In this document: in pieces, positions 1 to 13,048 of the stretch
Layout: every line of letters begins with the position of its first letter
Numbering within the stretch: the stretch's first letter is position 1
Assembly: GCA_964030785.1 (NCBI GenBank)
Contig: OZ034970.1
Location: 40,790,377-40,854,376, forward strand
Direction of reading: 5' to 3'
DNA length: 64,000 nt
Source: Siderastrea siderea
Taxonomy: Eukaryota > Cnidaria > Anthozoa > Scleractinia > Rhizangiidae
Notes under the pieces: generated by a model
What the model was told of the DNA's origin: nothing
Seen by the model: the letters and a program-made list of their open reading frames with translations, nothing else
Databases searched by the model: none
Translations under genes and position numbers: made by a program

Positions 1-240
1 GAGATGGGGATCAAATCCTAAAGTGTGACCATTCAAATGAAAGCTTCTGAGCAGTGCTGTCGTGTGGATGTTGTTTATTATGCTGTACAAGGTGTTTAAT
101 TTTAGCTTGATAATCTGTGGATAAAACCTGAATGTGACCGTTCAAATAAACAGTTACTAAGCGGTTCTTTCCCATCATACTGTGCTGCGCACAAAGGTTC
201 TTACTTTTGAGCCCGCGGACTGGCGAAATCCTAAACTGTA
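1..240. repeat. Degenerate satellite, about 120-bp period
   Basis: Copies of a unit containing 'gtgaccattcaaatgaaagc', 'gagcagtgctgt', 'tgtttattatgctgtacaagg' in pieces, and 'cttttgagcccgcgg' occur here in degenerate tandem. The same unit recurs at 5290-5690 and at about 30940-31020. The open frame starting at 250 begins in this repeat and is not considered a gene. Confidence 0.7.
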
Positions 241-501
241 ACTATTAAAATGGCGGCATTAGTGCATTTTTTCAGTTGCGATCTTTTTCTAATTTTTGTT
301 GTTTACTCATATCATGGCAACGGCTCCATAGTTTTGGCCAAAACTGAGCCAGCGATGATTAGTGATCATATAGGAACGAGGCTATACATTTGTTTGCAGA
401 CCGGTTTTACAACTATTGCACATCTGATTAACTTTTTTCGGACGCGATTCGAAATGCCTTCAGGAGGTTTGAGATTGCAAAATGTAAGAGGACATCAATA
501 A

Positions 502-2640
502 AGAAAGACTCATCATCACTATCACATTTGATTTATCATCATCACACATCACACATCATCACATTTGATTTACCAATTCTTTTTTTACCATTAAAAAACG
601 TAGGCACGCAATGCGTGCTGAGCCAATGACGTTTTGTTCCGCAATATGGCGGTGAAATTTATGAACACAACCTATGGGTTTCACACCATTGCAGTGCGGA
701 CTGTGCGGTCCCCTCCATCTTCCCCAATAACTTGCAGCTAATGTGACAAGTCTTCGCCAGAGCAAGCAATATTCATTTATCATAAAACAGGGCAACGAAG
801 CAGCGTGACTACGTGACAGTTAACTATAGCGTGACATTAGACTTGTGTACGAAGTAAATAAAGCAAAGCTCTTCGTTTCCCTTTTCCTCAAAGACAACAT
901 ATCCTAACACGTCAGTTGCTTGCATTTTTTATGTATTCAAGTCCTGATAGGCGTCGGTGAAAAAAACGCAAAATTCAGTAGGTTTCTATTAGAATGCTTT
1001 GTCACTTGCGTTCCGTTCGAGATGCTTTTAAGCGTTGCGTTACATTATCTGTCAACTATGCAAATTTGTTCAACATACGCTTTGAACTATTAATAACCCC
1101 GAAGTAAAGTTTGGTATCTTGTAAAGATTTTATTCTAATTAATTGATCACCACTGTAACTTGGATTCTTAATACTAGTTTCATTCAAGTTTTTCAGTCTT
1201 AGGAATAGCCAGGAACAAGCCCCCGCAAATTCTGATTTTACTTTGTCTAATTTGCATAAGCGGGTTGAAATTTGATATACGCAGTGTCACAGTTGATCTA
1301 TTGAACCACAGGCGGCCCAAGCTCAAGTTGTGTGTCATACGATAATTATTGCGAAATAGCAGTCAAAGCGAAATTATAAGAGTTTGTATGGGGATATTTA
1401 CGATATGCTTTAGAAAACACAAATACTACAAAATTCTGAATAAAAATACCTTATCTTGCTTCCATGGTGTCTTACTTGCTGTCTGTGCCCTTACTTTCCC
1501 GAGTTGTGACGATTTTTGCGAGTTTTAGCTCCCTCGGTTTATATTATGGCTGTGTCTATTTACTAATTGAAAAGTGAGCGCGCCGTGGCGGATTGGGATG
1601 AACGAAACCGTTTACTGCTAATCATACAAAAACCAGCAGCTACATTTCACACAAAAAAATTATATTGCTCAACAGAAAGTAAAAACTTTCAAATGAACTT
1701 GTCTTTTTTCATTTAGCTCAAATCATTTGAACTTTTTTTAATCAAATGCACTTCTACATTTTCAGTATTCCAGTTTTACCAGCTGGGCATTTAATGCAAA
1801 TTGCCTACTCCGCTTTTAAATGCAATAAAAAATCGATCCCCCGCCAAAGAAAGAATACTCATTTATACTACCTCGGAAAAACACTTTTACAGGATTGTTT
1901 CTTCTACCACGGGCAGTTACTTCAAATCGCAACTTGAACAGTGAGTTTTTATATATGGGTATTTTTTCTTGCTCTTTTCGGTTTTTCAGTACATTAGGTA
2001 TGAAGGACAATATGCAACTTCCTTCGTTGTTTTCGTGAGATAATTTCGAAACTCTTTCAGTTTTCTCAATTCCCTAGTCTGCATCTTTAGAAGAGTCGAC
2101 TCCATTTCAGTAAAACTGCTTATTCATCAGCTCCGCTTGTCGGCAGCTCTCAGAAACCGTGTAATAACAGGTGATTTTGTAAAGCTGGATAGGTCATTGC
2201 GGCTTAGCAGTGCTGGACCCATGCTCTGTAGCTACAAGGTCAATATCTTGCTAACAGGAAGCACTAATGGAGTCATAGAAATAATCTGAAAATCAGTCAC
2301 AAAACATTATCTACAACTCATCAATTGCTGCGAGAAAAACAAACATTTTATTCAATGCCAGCATTTAATTTAGGGAGGAAGGAAAGCCTTATCAGTTTTT
2401 ATTCAAGTTTGGGTAAACCTACAAGATGTTATACTCACCCTGAGGTGGACTTTAAGAGCTACAAGCGTCGATGGGTCACATACTTGTGATGGTATTTGTC
2501 GAAATTAATTTTACTCTTAGTACTAACCTCGCGGTTACGCCTGATCAATTTCGCCTATGCCCTTCACACAAACCTAATCATACAACAGAGGAAAACCTAT
2601 CATGTGTCTTTAACCCTTTCCTCAGAGCCAGACTTGCAGC
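502..2640. other. Intergenic, no gene seen
   Basis: No coding signal supported. A stretch near 1005-1060 reappears inverted near 33710-33760 (shared core 'taacgcaacgct' and 'aacgcaag'), so part of it is a dispersed repeat. Sequence near 1310-1400 resembles that near 49848-49945. Confidence 0.5.
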
Positions 2641-2654
2641 CATTTCAAGTATAA

Positions 2655-2655
<1 letters not shown>

Positions 2656-2709
<54 letters not shown>

Positions 2710-2710
2710 T
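2656..2710. repeat. (ATT)n microsatellite
   Basis: About 18 uninterrupted ATT units. They create a spurious poly-leucine open frame. Confidence 0.95.
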
Positions 2711-2950
2711 ATTTTACAGTTTTATTATATTTAATATTTTGTTTTATAATTTCTTGTTTTTAGTTCTTCTACTACCAGGGATGGAAATGGAAAGTAAACA
2801 TAAAGCTTTCGAAACTCATCTAAGTTCCTCTCTCAATGGAAGACTCGTTATGAAAACGAGTCTCCAGAGTGAGAAAGAAACTCCGATGAGTTTCGAAACG
2901 TTTTGTGTTGTTAGTTTCGCTTTTCATTGCTGGTCGTAGGCGAATTGCAC

Positions 2951-3006
2951 TCAGCAAAACATACTCCCAGCAAAACATACTCCCAGCAAACATACTCCCA
3001 GCAAAA
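2951..3006. repeat. Short tandem repeat, 16-17 bp unit
   Basis: The unit 'actcccagcaaaacat' is repeated about three and a half times. Confidence 0.85.
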
Positions 3007-3139
3007 GACTCTTCTTGCTGATTCTTATTAAGGTATTGCATGATTTGTCCAACGTTGCACCAACTAGCCAGAAATCATTTAGAGCTGACAATTAACAACC
3101 TGTAAGGAGACCTGGAGAACGCTTAGTCATCATCATGGA

Positions 3140-4414
3140 TTTTATTAAAAACTGGACTCGGTATATTGGATTTCTAGCATTTTGATTGGCTCAACGGAGC
3201 TAGGCTACCAGCTCATATACCTGCTGCGACCAAATATGGTCAATGAACACTCAACAACAAAGTGAGCTGAAAGTTTTTTCCTCGCGAGCAACCCGGCGAG
3301 AAAAATGGACGAGAAAAATCACTTGCCAGCAAATTTAAATTAAGCAGAAATTCGAACAACGTCACCAACAAGCATCACCAACAGCGTCATCTAACACAAG
3401 TCAAAATTGTTTGAAGAAACTGTGCAGAAATAGAAATTTAAGCATTAAGCGTTGTGTTTACAATCAATTTCTTTCATCGATCGTCGCGTCGATCATTGAA
3501 ATTGAACAAAAGGTAGGTATATCAAAAAGGATTTCCACTTCAAAATATCAAGACAAGACATAAAATAAAACACAATGAAATGGGGCTGGAGCATTTAATA
3601 AAACTATCACACATTCATGGCGAGTCGGTGCGAAAATCATGAAGCAGTCTAAACAAGTGCTAAAAAAATACAGCTGCAAACTACCAAGAAGGAAGGAAGG
3701 GCGAGATTGTTTTTCGGGTTTAACATGCAAAACCAGGACACTGGTTTACCTGCACTTGTTGTAGCTCTATGTTCCAACAGGTCCAAATGCTCAGATAGAA
3801 ATTGGATGCCATGTAAACGGAGTTGAATCGCTTTTCCAGTTGTTTGAAAGTTGTTTTTACCATTCCGTCCGCAACCTCTAAACCGAGAACAACTGCATTT
3901 TACGCTTTGCGTTTAACAAACTATGATGGTGAATTCTAATGTTCCTCGCTACAGTAATCTTGCTTCTGAGCTGCATAGAAAATACCTCTTCAAGTTCAAC
4001 TGTTCAAATTTGTCCTGTCTTCAGTTCGATCAAACACGCACATGATGGCTCCGTTGTGCGAACAGATTACAAACTTGTTCAGTTTCAACTCCAGCAGCTA
4101 TATGGTGAAATTGTACAGCTTCAATCCGCTTTGAACGATGATTAAATCAATGTTCAGGAAAAATCAAACGTGTACCATATTTCAGAGCCAATAATTAGAA
4201 GATTTTTTTCCAAAACGTGTGTTACTTTGTTCACTTTCGAGCAGTTTTCATTGATTCATTCAGCTTTGCAATGAAACGCTGCAACACTTCGGGAGGTTTT
4301 GGTGCCTTTTTCGTTCAGTCATGTGATCGATTCTTGTTCCGCTTAAATTTCTTTTCTCATTTTTCCCGTTCTTTCTGATTTTCTTTTTAAATAGTGGTTA
4401 AGTTTTTAATAAAA
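3140..4414 (+). mobile_element. Non-autonomous element with TTTTATTAAAAACT ends (copy 1)
   Basis: The left end TTTTATTAAAAACT (3140-3153) is matched inverted at 4401-4414. The interior, beginning 'ggactcggtatattgga', is closely related to 27903-29054, and its right part to about 23840-24059. All three copies are followed at once by a 115-bp palindrome that may be part of the same element. No transposase frame is visible. The unit is defined by comparing copies within the window. Confidence 0.75.
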
Positions 4415-4528
4415 CAATTATTCTACTCGGGCTTGCTGGATATCAAATGATTATAACCAACGAGGCGCGAAGCGCCTCGTTGGTTATCTATCATTCGATA
4501 TCCAGCGCGCCCTCGTAGAACAATTGTT
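4413..4528. repeat. Near-perfect 116-bp palindrome
   Basis: Two 57-58-base arms meet at about 4470 within 'gaggcgcgaagcgcctc'. The outer ends are AACAATTATTC and its near complement. The same palindrome is at 24059-24174 and, split, at 29053-29897. Single strands would fold into a very long hairpin. It is probably the end of, or a separate insertion beside, the preceding element. Confidence 0.9.
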
Positions 4529-5289
4529 AAATATCTAATCACGCATGACAACAAATATTGGATTCAGTACGTAGACGTCCACTCGTTCATGGTAAACTGA
4601 TGAAAAACCAAGGCGACGTAAATGGATAGAATGACTAAATCGAGATCTAAGAGAAGGGTAAGATTAAACACCAACATCATCCCAAAAGGAAGTCCCGATC
4701 CTAACGGTGGGATTGGAATACCTTTGCAAATTATTCCCGTTTTGCGCATAGATAATTTTCAAGCCAGGAATGAGCGTGCTGTTTGCTGTATGTTAATAAC
4801 TGGCAGAGCACTTATCACTCCTCCAGTAGTTTCCCGTTGTCAAGTGTTTTTACGTTTGGTCAAGCAAATGCATAAAGCATTAGAGGTTAGATTTACGAGG
4901 CTCAGAGCGAACTTAACGTCGCTCTTTTTCTTTAGACTTAAGCATAAAACATTGGCGTGCTACTATTATCTCAGTTAAGCTGGTGATAAGTGTCCGTATA
5001 TCCTCCAAGGTAGGTTTAAAACTTCCTCGTCAATGTTGCTTTTGTTAACGCCAACTGAATAACTTCTTACAAGAGCCAAATATCGACTGTAGATTGCATA
5101 AGTAGTTAATAGATTACTTGTAACGTTTTTCTTTCTTTTTTCTTACAACTTACAGACTTCGACGGATTGCTTTCTCAGTTTCTTTTGATGACGCTGGCGC
5201 AAACGTCAGCCTGCTGCTTAGTTAAAATGGCGTCGTTTGATCCGTTTCATTCCCAGTGCCAAATTTCGGCTACATTGTTTTGTGTCTGT

Positions 5290-5690
5290 GGTTGAAATCC
5301 CAACGTGTGACCATTCATGTGAAACCTACTGAGTAGCACTTTCCTGTGCTACCATTTCTTACACTAGGTGGTTCTATCTTTTTTATTTTGTCGGGTAGTA
5401 ATCCTGAAGTGTGACTATTCATATTAAAGCTTTTGAGCAGTACTTTCCTGTTCTACTGTTTCTTATGCTTTATTAGGTGGTTCTAACTTTTGAGCTTGTG
5501 GTTGTAGTCCTGAAGTGTGACCATTCAAATGAAAGCTACGGAGCAATACTTGCCTTTGGTGCTGTTTATTATGCTCTAACTGGTGGTTCTAACTTTTAAG
5601 ACAATGGATGAAATTCTAAAATGTGACTACTCATATAAGAAAGCTGTTGAGCAGTTCCCTTTCTGTGGTGCTATTTGTTGTGCTTTACTG
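5290..5690. repeat. Degenerate satellite, about 110-bp period
   Basis: Four successive copies of the unit seen at 1-240: 'gtgaccattcatgtgaaacc', 'gtgactattcatattaaagc', 'gtgaccattcaaatgaaagc' and 'gtgactactcatataagaaa', each followed by 'gagcag' and 'ttctaacttttgag' variants. Confidence 0.85.
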
Positions 5691-5697
5691 GCTGCAG

Positions 5698-6099
5698 ATT
5701 CAAGTTTTGAGTATGTGGATTGCTGAAATCGTAAATTCTCTCTATTAAAATGAATTTTAAATATTGAACAGGATTATGATTGTATCTTAGTTTGTCCATT
5801 GCAGCCAAAAATCGCAAGAAAGTATTTGAACCTGTTAAAACAAGAACGCCATACTGCTAAAACATAAACTGCTGATGTATAGTTGTTGACTCATACCTTG
5901 GCAACGAGTACACAGTATTCAAGTTTTGAGTATGTGGATTGTTGAAATTGTAAATTCTCTCTATTAAAATGAATTTTAAATATTGAACAGAATTATGATT
6001 GTATCTTAGTTTGTCCATTGCAGCCAAAAATCGCAAGAAAGTATTTGAACCTGTTTTAACAGGTTTGACTCATACCTTGGCAACGAGTACACAGTATTA
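5698..6099. repeat. Tandem duplication, 219-bp unit
   Basis: Copy 1 (5698-5916) and copy 2 (5917-6099) share nearly identical sequence starting 'attcaagttttgagtatg' and ending 'acgagtacacagtatt'. High identity suggests a recent event. It lies upstream of the exon at 6502, so it may sit in that gene's intron. Confidence 0.9.
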
Positions 6100-6501
6100 T
6101 ATATTTAGTGTATTGGCCTTAGTACTACTTCACGCTAAATATTTTATACCTACATTTCCACATGAACAAAAATTGAAGCACAGTGATAACGAAGTTTGCA
6201 AATCCTGCTATGTTTAAATGTGGGTTATTTCAAAACAAAAGGAACCGCATTGTTAAAGAACTTCGATAGGCGAAATAAAAAACGCAACCACGCAAAGGGC
6301 AATCTTTAACGAAATTTTAACAGACCCCAAAAGACTTGAATGAAGCAACAGAGGGTATCATTTATTCATTTATTTTGTTTTATTTTATTTACGACAAACG
6401 TCCGCTTCCCTTGTAAGATTAGGGGAGATGTGCTATTCCAACTCATTTTTGAGGAGAATGGATGCATTGAAATATAAAAGAACTTTTTTTCTTCTTTTCA
6501 G

Positions 6502-6719
6502 ATTCGGCTTACACGCCGTCCTCCGACTCTCAGAATGGTGGTAAGCAGCAGTCCATGGCACTATTCAGTGGCGCAGTTATTCAAGGTGGCAATTTCTCCA
6601 TCAACATTAACACTTTAAATCAGTCTCCGACGCTTTCTACAAATCCGTCAAGCCCCGAAGCGGTGCGATCGAAACGTCTAAGGCCTTTGGAACTGGAAAG
6701 TGACTCTGATGATGAATAA
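6502..6719 (+). CDS. 3'-terminal exon of an unknown gene (partial)
   Basis: A long pyrimidine tract ending in AG (6500-6501) precedes an open stretch that ends in TAA at 6717-6719. The exon starts in phase 1 (first full codon 6504) and encodes about 71 residues: a polar start, the strand-like motif ALFSGAVIQGGNFSININT, a Ser/Pro stretch, a basic patch (RSKRLRP) that could be a nuclear signal, and an acidic tail (ESDSDDE). Codon use and composition stand out from the AT-rich surroundings. AATAAA at 6875-6880 is a plausible polyadenylation signal. Upstream exons were not identified; a short basic open stretch at 4622-4657 ending at a donor-like AGG/GTAAGA is a weak candidate. The function is unknown. 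The motif may belong to a family expanded in corals, but that is memory-based and unverified. Confidence 0.6.
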
Positions 6720-6936
6720 ATTGTGACTTATCTTCTTGACTTAACTTTGTTATTGGCATGGCTTCCTTTATTAATAGACATTTGACTTTACTGAAAAATT
6801 TTGAGTGCTGCAGATGTTTGATTTACTCAGTTGTTGAGCACTTGAATGGTTTTACAGTGTAATTTATTTGTGCAAATAAATTTGTCTACTCAGTACTACA
6901 CGAAAAAGAAAATCTCAGTACCTATGAAATAAACAC

Positions 6937-7087
6937 ATTACAGCATGGAAAATGCTTTGTACGATTTTTATTCACTCGTTGATACGTATCAGAAAACTCA
7001 CTCGTTCGCTACGCTCACTCGTTCGTTTTCTGACACTACACAACTCGTGAATAAAAATCGTACGCGCGCATTTTCCATGAAGTAATC
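6937..7087. repeat. Palindromic element, about 150 bp
   Basis: Arms 'catggaaaatgc...tacgatttttattcac' (6944 on) and their inverse (ending about 7080) surround a second inverted segment 'cagaaaac...gttttctg'. The outer flanks ATTAC and GTAAT extend the symmetry. It is a MITE-like hairpin about 40 bp upstream of the first recognisable codon of pseudogene A. Confidence 0.85.
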
Positions 7088-7127
7088 TCTATGTTCGGGG
7101 AGGAATTGTGGATCCTTTACCTGAGGT

Positions 7128-8159
7128 GCAAAGCATTGCAGTCAGGCTTGCGGTGTTGCAAATTGCAGCAGCATGACGCGTCCTAATTCTGTGAACAGAT
7201 GCAAGCAATTATCAGCGAGTAAGATGACCTCTGAGGCAAACGTTTGCACACAAGTTTGCAACGAAAATGGTTATCAAATGGCTTGCCCTGCCGGAGGGGA
7301 AAACTGTACCCAGACGGCCGTAAAGGTTGACGCACCTATGGCATGCGACAGGGATGTGTGCATCCAAGCTTGTATCTCGGGCCAGTGTAACATGAGCTGC
7401 TCGTCAAGTGTAACAGAAGGACGCTGCCACCACGTGCGAGTCCATGGCCTTCGATGCCACGAACTGTACCCAGAATGTCATCGACGGGAAAAGTAACGTG
7501 GTGTGTCCTCTCGGGGTGCAGTCCTGTAAGCAAGGTACTAGTGACGGAAACACAACAATGCGATGTGACGCAAACGTGTGCGAGCAGATTTGCCGTTACA
7601 ATGGGAACTGTGAAATGGCCTGCTCTGCGAGCGTGAACGAATGCCATCAAATCTGCTTTAGTGGAAAGTGTCTCAGCAAGTGCAATGCTAAAAAGTGCAA
7701 GTGGATTGTTTCGGGAGCGCACTATGCACTTCAGTCAACCCGTCATCATCCCCTACTAATGCGACAATTAGTACTACTAATCTTTTTTCTAGTTCGACAT
7801 CTTCTCTCGACACTTCTAGAAGAAGTGCTACTAGCTATAGTCTTCTTTCCACTACATCCGCAGCGTCTTCTCTTCCTACTACTACCAGGAGTGCTACTGC
7901 TCTGTCCTCCACACCATCTTCTCTTACTACTAGTAGTAGTGCTACTACTCTTCTCTCGATACTACCAGAAGTAGTGTTACTACTGTGATCTCTACTGCAA
8001 CTTCTCCTGCTACTTCCAGAAGAAGTGCTACTAACTGCATCTTCTCCTGCTAATTTTTCCTCCACTGCAAAGGGAAGTGTGTGTGTTCCATTTCAGATGC
8101 AGTCTTCAGTTTTGAAGGGTTTACTGCTTACTTTAATCTTTTACATGCAGAAGTATTAA
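7128..8159 (+). pseudogene. Cysteine-repeat surface protein, copy A (broken)
   Basis: Homologous to copies B-F: modules with C-x6-C-x3-C-x4-C spacing, N-x-S/T sites, a long Ser/Thr-rich stem (about 7740-8085) and a hydrophobic tail ending 'LIFYMQKY' with TAA at 8157-8159. The 5' part (leader and first modules) is missing; homology starts at 7128, directly after an in-frame TGA. The frame changes at about 7430, where about 17 bases present in copy E are absent, and at about 7690, where one base is missing relative to copy F. Further shifts lie in the stem (about 7955 and about 8045). The 17-base gap is a true deletion, not a homopolymer error, so this copy is dead. In life such a protein would be exported and probably GPI-anchored (inference from the C-terminus). 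Confidence 0.85.
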
Positions 8160-11100
8160 AATCTTGTTAATACTGAACGAAAAGAAAAACTTCAAAACTC
8201 TTCCTAAACAGTTCGTGATCCTAGTATAAGATACATTGTGAATGCCTTCTTGTCAGCTGCTGTTTAACTTAGGATTATAAATTATATACATGCACTCAAA
8301 AAGGCAGCAATAACGTAAAACGCTTAAAAATCCATGTAAAAAAGTTAATTGAATGTTCGCTTTGGGAAACACTTTCATTCTACTATCACTGCAAGATAAA
8401 GTAGGACATCCATATAATCAGTCAAAAATAAAAATTTGCTTTCTCGGATTTTGTAACTCGATTTTAGAAGCTTTTTTAGTGAGTCTGAATAGCACTTACA
8501 ACGATGGTCACTCTAAACTTTTAATTTACTCTCAATGTGAAACCAGTCTTTACTGGAAATTATGATTGTCATTTGCAATCACTACTTTTATGGGAACTAT
8601 TAATTGATAATCTTTCAACTTACGCGTTGTTGACATTCTCATTATTTTATACATATATAACACAGCTGTCATTTTTGGCTAACATAGACACTGCTCACCC
8701 TATCAGCATGGGGAGAGAAGGTATTTAAATTGAAAAGTGGAACCAAAACTTTGCAAATCAAAATCAATATTCGATTTTGCAAAAGTTCAGTTCTTTCCAC
8801 GTTGAATTTCTGCTCATCAAACCACAATTTTCTCTTGATGGAGTGGAGGTCCCCGATGTTTTATTGCACTTTTTAAATGCTTCAATTCGCTAGCAATATG
8901 GGAACTCAGCCATGGATAATTTGCTCAACTGAACAAAAGAGAGGTGCATGGGTATAAGGGAAGGGAGAGCGATGGAATGCGTCTGTTTGTGTTTCACTTT
9001 ACACTGGGTGGAGAAAGTCTATCCAAGTCTATCCTCTAGCGTAAGAAACATAGATTAGAAGTTTTCTTCTCATTTGAAAACGACTGAACAATTATATATA
9101 CATTAAGCCCACCCTTGCAGCCATGTCTCACCCAGGCGCTAAGCAGACAAGCCTCAGTTCAGTTGTTCACTCGGTGTGATTTCCTCAGTCAAGGAACTTT
9201 TGAAATACTCCATATTCCCTCCCTCGACCCAAGTGCAATAAATAGCAACGAACCGCGAGGGTACCCTACCAAAATACCAGGGGTAACTTGGTGATTGACA
9301 CACATCTTATCCGGGAAGGGTAGAAGGTTTATGCTATTAAACCCGTCTGAAGGGAGTCATTTATCTAATGCCAAATGACAACCATCTGTCCATTTTCTTT
9401 TCTTCAAATGCATCAAACGTATTTCAGTATTTCGGTTGCATTTTATCTTTCAAACAAACTTCTTAAGAAGGCTAACGCATAGACTCATGCTGGACTTGTT
9501 ATGTCGCATAAGACTTACACGATTTCCTGCAGGTGCGCTATACATAAAGGGAACTGGGCAATGCTCACTTCTGTTCAGTCATTAGTTCATACAAGTTAGA
9601 ACATAACGCCTAGCGTTATTAATAACCAGGAGACACCGTCTCTAGTATGTGCCTTTTAAGTGGCAATACCAAGTTGTTCCTCTCACATTTGGCGTACGTT
9701 GGGAAGCCTCGCTATCACTATCTTTCCTGGTTGTAGTGCACGTCTTTTTCCAACAAAGTGCATGCAAGCGAAGCAATGTAAGGAACGAGACACGAAACAA
9801 GGCGATATCACTCCGGATAAAAGAGCGGTAGGTGTAAGACGTGTAACTGACGGATCGTATGCGCCCATCAGTTTAACGTGTGTTTCAAGATCCTAAATAG
9901 GAACGTTTTTCTGAACAGATAGCTACAAGATTCATGACCAGATGAACTAAACTTTGTTTCTCCAAGAAGAACTCTAAGTTCATCCCAGGCAGATAACGCG
10001 TATCAATGGGTTAAGACGAACTGAAGTTTGTTTTTCCAAGTTCATCCCTAAAAGATAACGCAAAGCAATGGCTTATTTTATCGCAGAGAACTGTCAATAC
10101 TCCTGACCCTTTTTTAGCACATCGACAACTTCCGATTAAATCAGTTCATAGAATAAAATGGTTGAACTGAGTAACTGGCGACTGTATTCTGTATTCTAAG
10201 AATACCTGGCATTGTTTAACAATGGTAAAATTATTATTTTTTAATTCTTAGCTACTGAATAAAATTTAGATTTAATAATATTAATTACTTTGAATGTGAT
10301 CGAAACCCCTGGCCTTTCTACGACTACTCTACGACTACACGACAGCATCATTCAGTTACAACAACTTTTTTTCAACCAGAAAAAAAATCCAGGATGCATT
10401 CATTTCCCTATTTGAAAACTCTTATAATCCGACCACCCTGTTAGGAAAAAAAAATACACACATTTTATGGCCTTTTGTTGGTGATTAACGGGATTCGACT
10501 GTTTTGGCAAAATCGAGACCAAACTTTGAGACCAGTGTCAAGTCCTCAGTTCTGTTCCCAGTCCAATCCAGCATTTCCCATTCTGAAGCAATTTTACTAA
10601 ATCGAGGCTGGTGTCAATTAAATATTAATGCACTGTATGCACGCTTCGGGGTTGGACTGCGGGTAAGATACTTCCGCTAGTTTTCGAATAACGCTGCTTT
10701 TGCTTCCTTCAGCTTTAAATTCGTAAAAGTATTTCAGTCCCTCTTCAACAGAGCTACTTTATTTAACAGTGTATTGACGTTTTTTTTTGAGCGGGTTGAA
10801 AACTAAACGTGTTGACCTATCGATGACACGAAACTAGGCATGTTGCCGAGTTCAACAGGATAAGTGTTACGACTGCAGTGGTCGTAGCACTGAAAAGTGA
10901 TAATGCAATTTTCTATTTGTAGCTTTTAGTCAAGATTGAAGGAAGTCTGCATTACATATTCTGACCGACAATCCCACAAAATTCAGCTGTTACAGCTAAC
11001 GCGATCGACGAGTCTTTGTCGTGGCTTGTGCTCCTACCGATATAAACTGGAAGTAAAAAAGTAAAACGACAGCCAACAGGCGAACTTGACATCTTCAAAG

Positions 11101-11470
11101 TATTTGAATGTCTTCAAGCTCAGTTATGCTCTGTTAGGGGAATTTTTATTTTTTTTTAAGTGTGGCGATTTGCTCGATTTGCCTCGCTTTCAATGGCGTC
11201 TCCTGCCTAATCAATATTCATCTTTGGCGTAAATTCTCAAGGATAAACATTACATCTGTCAATTCGTGTAATTGCTAAGCTGTCTCTACATTTGTTATGT
11301 ATCCCTCAGGGAGGGCAGTGATACAGATCTAGAGAGCATAATCTTGACAACATCCCTAAATAGGCGAACTGTTTACAGTTTTTTCCTTATTAGTATACGC
11401 TTCTCATTTTCTAATCAAGTTATAAAAATGTCATTTCTGAATATTGACAGGGCATAGCACAGTTACCTTT
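8160..11470. other. Intergenic, no gene seen
   Basis: Several open frames of 60-78 codons here overlap each other on both strands (9649-9896) and have no splice or homology support. A small palindrome 'aacgcctagcgtt' is at 9603-9615. No transposon ends were recognised. Confidence 0.5.
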
Positions 11471-11474
11471 CTCC

Positions 11475-11710
11475 AAAATAAAGAAGGCAAGGCCGAGAAC
11501 TGAAATCATTGTAAAAACCAAGTTTTTCGTTATAACAAGATAACAAATGTTAATACAATATTTCGGCTCTATTACAGAGTCATAGTCATGAGTGATACGT
11601 TTACAAACAGGCAGCTTAAATATCAACGGTATTAATATCAGCTATCTTGTAATAAACCAAAACTTGGTTTTTACAATGATTTCAGTTCTCGGCCTTGCCT
11701 TCTTTATTTT
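11475..11710. repeat. Inverted repeat, about 70-bp arms
   Basis: The left arm (11475-11543) starting 'aaaataaagaaggcaaggcc' is matched inverted by 11641-11710 with very few differences. The spacer is about 97 bases. The arms are nearly identical, so the inversion is young. No target-site duplication was recognised. Overlapping open frames on both strands are a by-product of the symmetry. Confidence 0.9.
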
Positions 11711-13010
11711 GTATTCAAAACTGTCAGATAGCTCTGGATTTTACCTTTCTCCATTGCCCGAATATTCTGTGAAATATGCGATGTTAAAAACTCGAAATTT
11801 CACTGACAAAGAATGACTACGGGCTCATTAAAACGTTCCCCTCCCCGCTTCCTTGAATTTTGGCATTTTCCGTGGGCTGTATTGCCTTAAGTATTTATAC
11901 ATTTACACGCAAATAGCTAAATACTGCACAAGTTGCTTACTTTAACAAGCTCTTTCAGTTAGTGAAGTCAATTTTTATTTAGCATGCTGCCTTTTTCTCT
12001 TAGGGAAATAAAGGGGCAATTCAAGGATTATTTATCTTTGTCGGTTTGTTGACATATACATTCAAATTGAATTGCATGCGCAAGTGTGATTTAACACTAA
12101 ATTTAAAGTTTGAATAAATCAGTTCTATACTAATTCTATACTCGTTAACGCGCGCGCTGGGATCGGTCAACATTGCGGGTCTTATATTTTATTGTACGAA
12201 CTGTGAGGTTTAAATCGCTAGCATCCATTTACAGCGGTAGTTTTTTACATTGAAAAAATAACAGATTGATCTCTTAAACGCGGCAAGAAAAAGCAGTAAC
12301 GTACGAGAAACCTGTCAAAAGCTTTCGCCTAAAGATTGATTAACAGCGACTGGGAAGCTGAAAGCATTTTATAATTTCAACTCGAGAACCTGTATCATGA
12401 CTAAAAGTCAAAAATGACCCAAAAAAAAGCTAATGCGAAAAATAATCAGAGATTCAAATCAAATTAAGCTTCCAACACACCACTTAAGTGCTTTGCTCAC
12501 ATTGAAATAAAAGGGTATTTGTCACCCTAAAGAGTCTTGATTCCCAGCGAAATTCTTATTCTCGCAGGAGAGAAATGCGTGACATTTTCAAAAGTTCTAT
12601 ACTTCCATAGGTCTATTTTAATTCATTTTAATCAGTACAAAACAAGGCCTTAGGCCTTAGCTAATTCGAATCCTAAGGACCCTATAATTGCTCGGATAAG
12701 AAATTGTAAGATCTGGGTTTAGATTGCTAGAGGTTAACCAAACTGCAATGTAAATGTGTTTTGCAATGGCCACTGCCTATACCCAGGCGTTCTGCTGACT
12801 CGGCGTATGCTGGCACAAATTTAAGCAGGTTACATGCAGTCTAGTAGTCATAGTTCTAATGATAAGTAAATACCCTGTTTGGTGTTCGTGACAAATGGGA
12901 AACCAAACAGCTGTTCAACAATGTACTGCGATTGTTTTGATGTTTCCTGAGACTGGCTGAGGCATTTTCAATATATAGCCAAATTTTGTTTTAATTTCTT
13001 TCTCTCCGTT
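11711..13010. other. Intergenic upstream of copy B
   Basis: No gene seen. The last 15 bases before 13016 are a pyrimidine-rich splice acceptor (TCTCTCCGTTTAATAG). The sequence after it (ATTTCTC) matches the bases after the acceptors of copies C and D, so this family has an intron in the 5' leader. Confidence 0.5.
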
Positions 13011-13048
13011 TAATAGATTTCTCATTTCTTCAGCCTGACAACTACTTT

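Noticed and set aside
250..501. 83-codon open frame on the + strand
   Set aside because: It begins inside the dispersed satellite, has no splice context, and the ATGGCGGC start is common in such repeats.
2471..2734. Open frame with a leucine/isoleucine-rich end
   Set aside because: Produced by translating the (ATT)n/(TTA)n microsatellite.
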